Positions 6,460-6,859 of a stretch of DNA of 6,859 bases are shown piece by piece. The notes under the pieces are model-generated. The model was not told where the DNA came from. It saw only the letters and a list, made by a program, of their open reading frames with translations, and made no database searches. The stretch spans positions 1 to 6,859 of the forward strand of contig JALWQD010000143.1 in the NCBI GenBank assembly GCA_026994735.1, given 5' to 3'. Source of the DNA: Gammaproteobacteria bacterium (GTDB lineage: Bacteria > Pseudomonadota > Gammaproteobacteria > SZUA-140). Every line of letters begins with the position of its first letter. Position 1 is the first letter of the stretch. The translations under genes and the position numbers were made by a program.

Positions 6460-6582
6460 TTCGCAACGAAGCCTTGGCAGCTCCTGCAGCAGGGGCTTCT
6501 TGCCCCCTGTCACACGCTCATGCTGGCGGTAAATCATGCCTTTTGGCGTGGTTTGCCGCCCCAAGGTTCCAGTCGTTGCGGA
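6460..6582 (+). ncRNA. Candidate structured RNA, unknown class
   Basis: The stretch folds as a nested structure. P1 pairs 6460-6469 with 6573-6582 (10 bp, with perfect CGCAACG/CGTTGCG inside). P2 pairs 6472-6477 with 6561-6566 (CCTTGG/CCAAGG, perfect). P4 is a 16-bp hairpin, 6525-6540 with 6545-6560, closed by a TTTT loop, whose last base touches the 3' strand of P2. Between P2 and P4 lies a smaller hairpin, P3, GGGGC-TTCTT-GCCCC around 6492-6505. Four pairs (6461/6581, 6530/6555, 6534/6551, 6537/6548) are G-U in plus-strand RNA and would be A-C mismatches in the opposite strand, so plus-strand RNA is favoured. No U-tract follows, so it is not a simple terminator. It lies 170 bases before panC. 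It matches no riboswitch, SRP or 6S pattern that I know. A palindromic mobile-element remnant is the main alternative. Confidence 0.5.
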
Positions 6583-6605
6583 TAAAACAGGGATGAAAGG
6601 TGGGA

Positions 6606-6635
6606 GATGAAGCCCGGCCTGCGCGAGGGTGACAA
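6606..6635. repeat. Diverged copy of the dispersed palindromic repeat
   Basis: GATGAAGCCCGGCCTGCGCG followed by AGGGTGACAAT aligns with the right arm at 4694-4723 (ATGGATCCCTGCCTGCGC then AGGGATGACAAT). A further GGGGTGACC follows at about 6644-6652, like the tandem tail of the other copies. It lies between the structured element and panC. Confidence 0.55.
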
Positions 6636-6740
6636 TGGTGCGCTGGGGTGACCGTCTGTGTTTTAGACGTTCGGATCCGTAATTGCAGGTGCATGGAGAG
6701 TATATGCTATATGTAGAGTATGCCACATCTATAAAAAAGA

Positions 6741-6744
6741 GAGG
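6741..6744 (+). promoter_or_regulatory. Ribosome-binding site of panC
   Basis: GAGG lies eight bases before ATG 6753 in a purine-rich AAAAAAGAGAGGG tract, which supports this start. Upstream, AGAGTAT occurs twice (6697-6703 and 6715-6721) in AT-rich sequence that may hold the promoter; I could not define a convincing -35/-10 pair. Confidence 0.75.
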
Positions 6745-6752
6745 GCTTCCCC

Positions 6753-6859
6753 ATGTCACAGCGACCCCAAACGGCTCAACAGCTTTCAGATTTACGCCTT
6801 TTGCTCAAAAAATGGCGAGATGCCGGTGAAAAAATCGCCCTTGTTCCGACAATGGGAGC
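6753..6859 (+). CDS. panC: Pantothenate synthetase (partial, N-terminus only)
   Basis: PanC joins pantoate and beta-alanine using ATP to make pantothenate, the precursor of coenzyme A, in the cytoplasm. Only 35 codons plus two bases are in the window. The diagnostic segment is IALVPTMG, followed by GC (Ala) at the edge. It matches the family's N-terminal VPTMGALHxGH, which opens the nucleotide-binding fold. The preceding QQLSDLRLLLKKWRDAGEK is the usual first helix region. The gene diverges from porin 2. panB is a common partner but cannot be seen. The call rests on a short but characteristic stretch. Confidence 0.88.
   Translation, partial: MSQRPQTAQQLSDLRLLLKKWRDAGEKIALVPTMG

Noticed and set aside
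6460..6582. Integron attC site
   Set aside because: The size and imperfect palindrome fit loosely, but the terminal boxes do not match RYYYAAC/GTTRRRY, there is no neighbouring cassette or integrase, and the wobble bias points to RNA.
6388..6759. Minus-strand frame of 123 codons opposite the panC upstream region
   Set aside because: It covers the repeat copy at 6606-6635 and the foldable element, overlaps the panC start, and has no coherent composition or ribosome-binding site.

Overview
The window reads as a chromosomal piece of a mid-GC Gram-negative alphaproteobacterium. Two outer-membrane porins carry the short N-terminal Cys-Cys plus coiled-coil module and the C-terminal Phe that I associate with alphaproteobacterial porins. 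They lie between two housekeeping genes, sucA and panC. I cannot name the genus from sequence alone.

Layout, left to right. Positions 1-2065 (minus strand) hold the first 688 residues of SucA, the E1 subunit of 2-oxoglutarate dehydrogenase; its 3' end leaves the window on the left. Positions 2066-2360 hold the sucA upstream region, a decayed dispersed repeat and the terminator of the first porin. Positions 2361-3644 (minus) encode porin 1. Positions 3645-4778 are a 1.1 kb gap with the porin 1 leader (competing hairpins), a cluster of operator-like repeats, one doubtful small reading frame, and several copies of a dispersed palindromic repeat. Positions 4779-4810 are a strong terminator and 4838-6133 (minus) encode porin 2, a close paralogue of porin 1. 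Positions 6134-6752 hold no convincing protein gene. They hold the porin 2 leader, a compact foldable element at 6460-6582 and one more repeat copy. panC (pantothenate synthetase) starts at 6753 on the plus strand and runs off the right edge.

The two porins look like a tandem duplication that includes the terminator and about 100 bp beyond it. Their coding sequences and 3' flanks are alike, but their 5' leaders share almost nothing except the ribosome-binding site. This suggests two similar channels under different control. sucA (TCA cycle) and panC (pantothenate, hence CoA) need not be functionally tied to the porins.

I see no defence system, phage, transposase gene, CRISPR array, rRNA or tRNA. 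The best candidate for something undescribed is the 6460-6582 element. It has a closing stem, a second stem and a 16-bp hairpin, nested and abutting, and every wobble pair favours plus-strand RNA. Second is an EF-hand-like calcium-loop motif present in porin 2 but not in porin 1.
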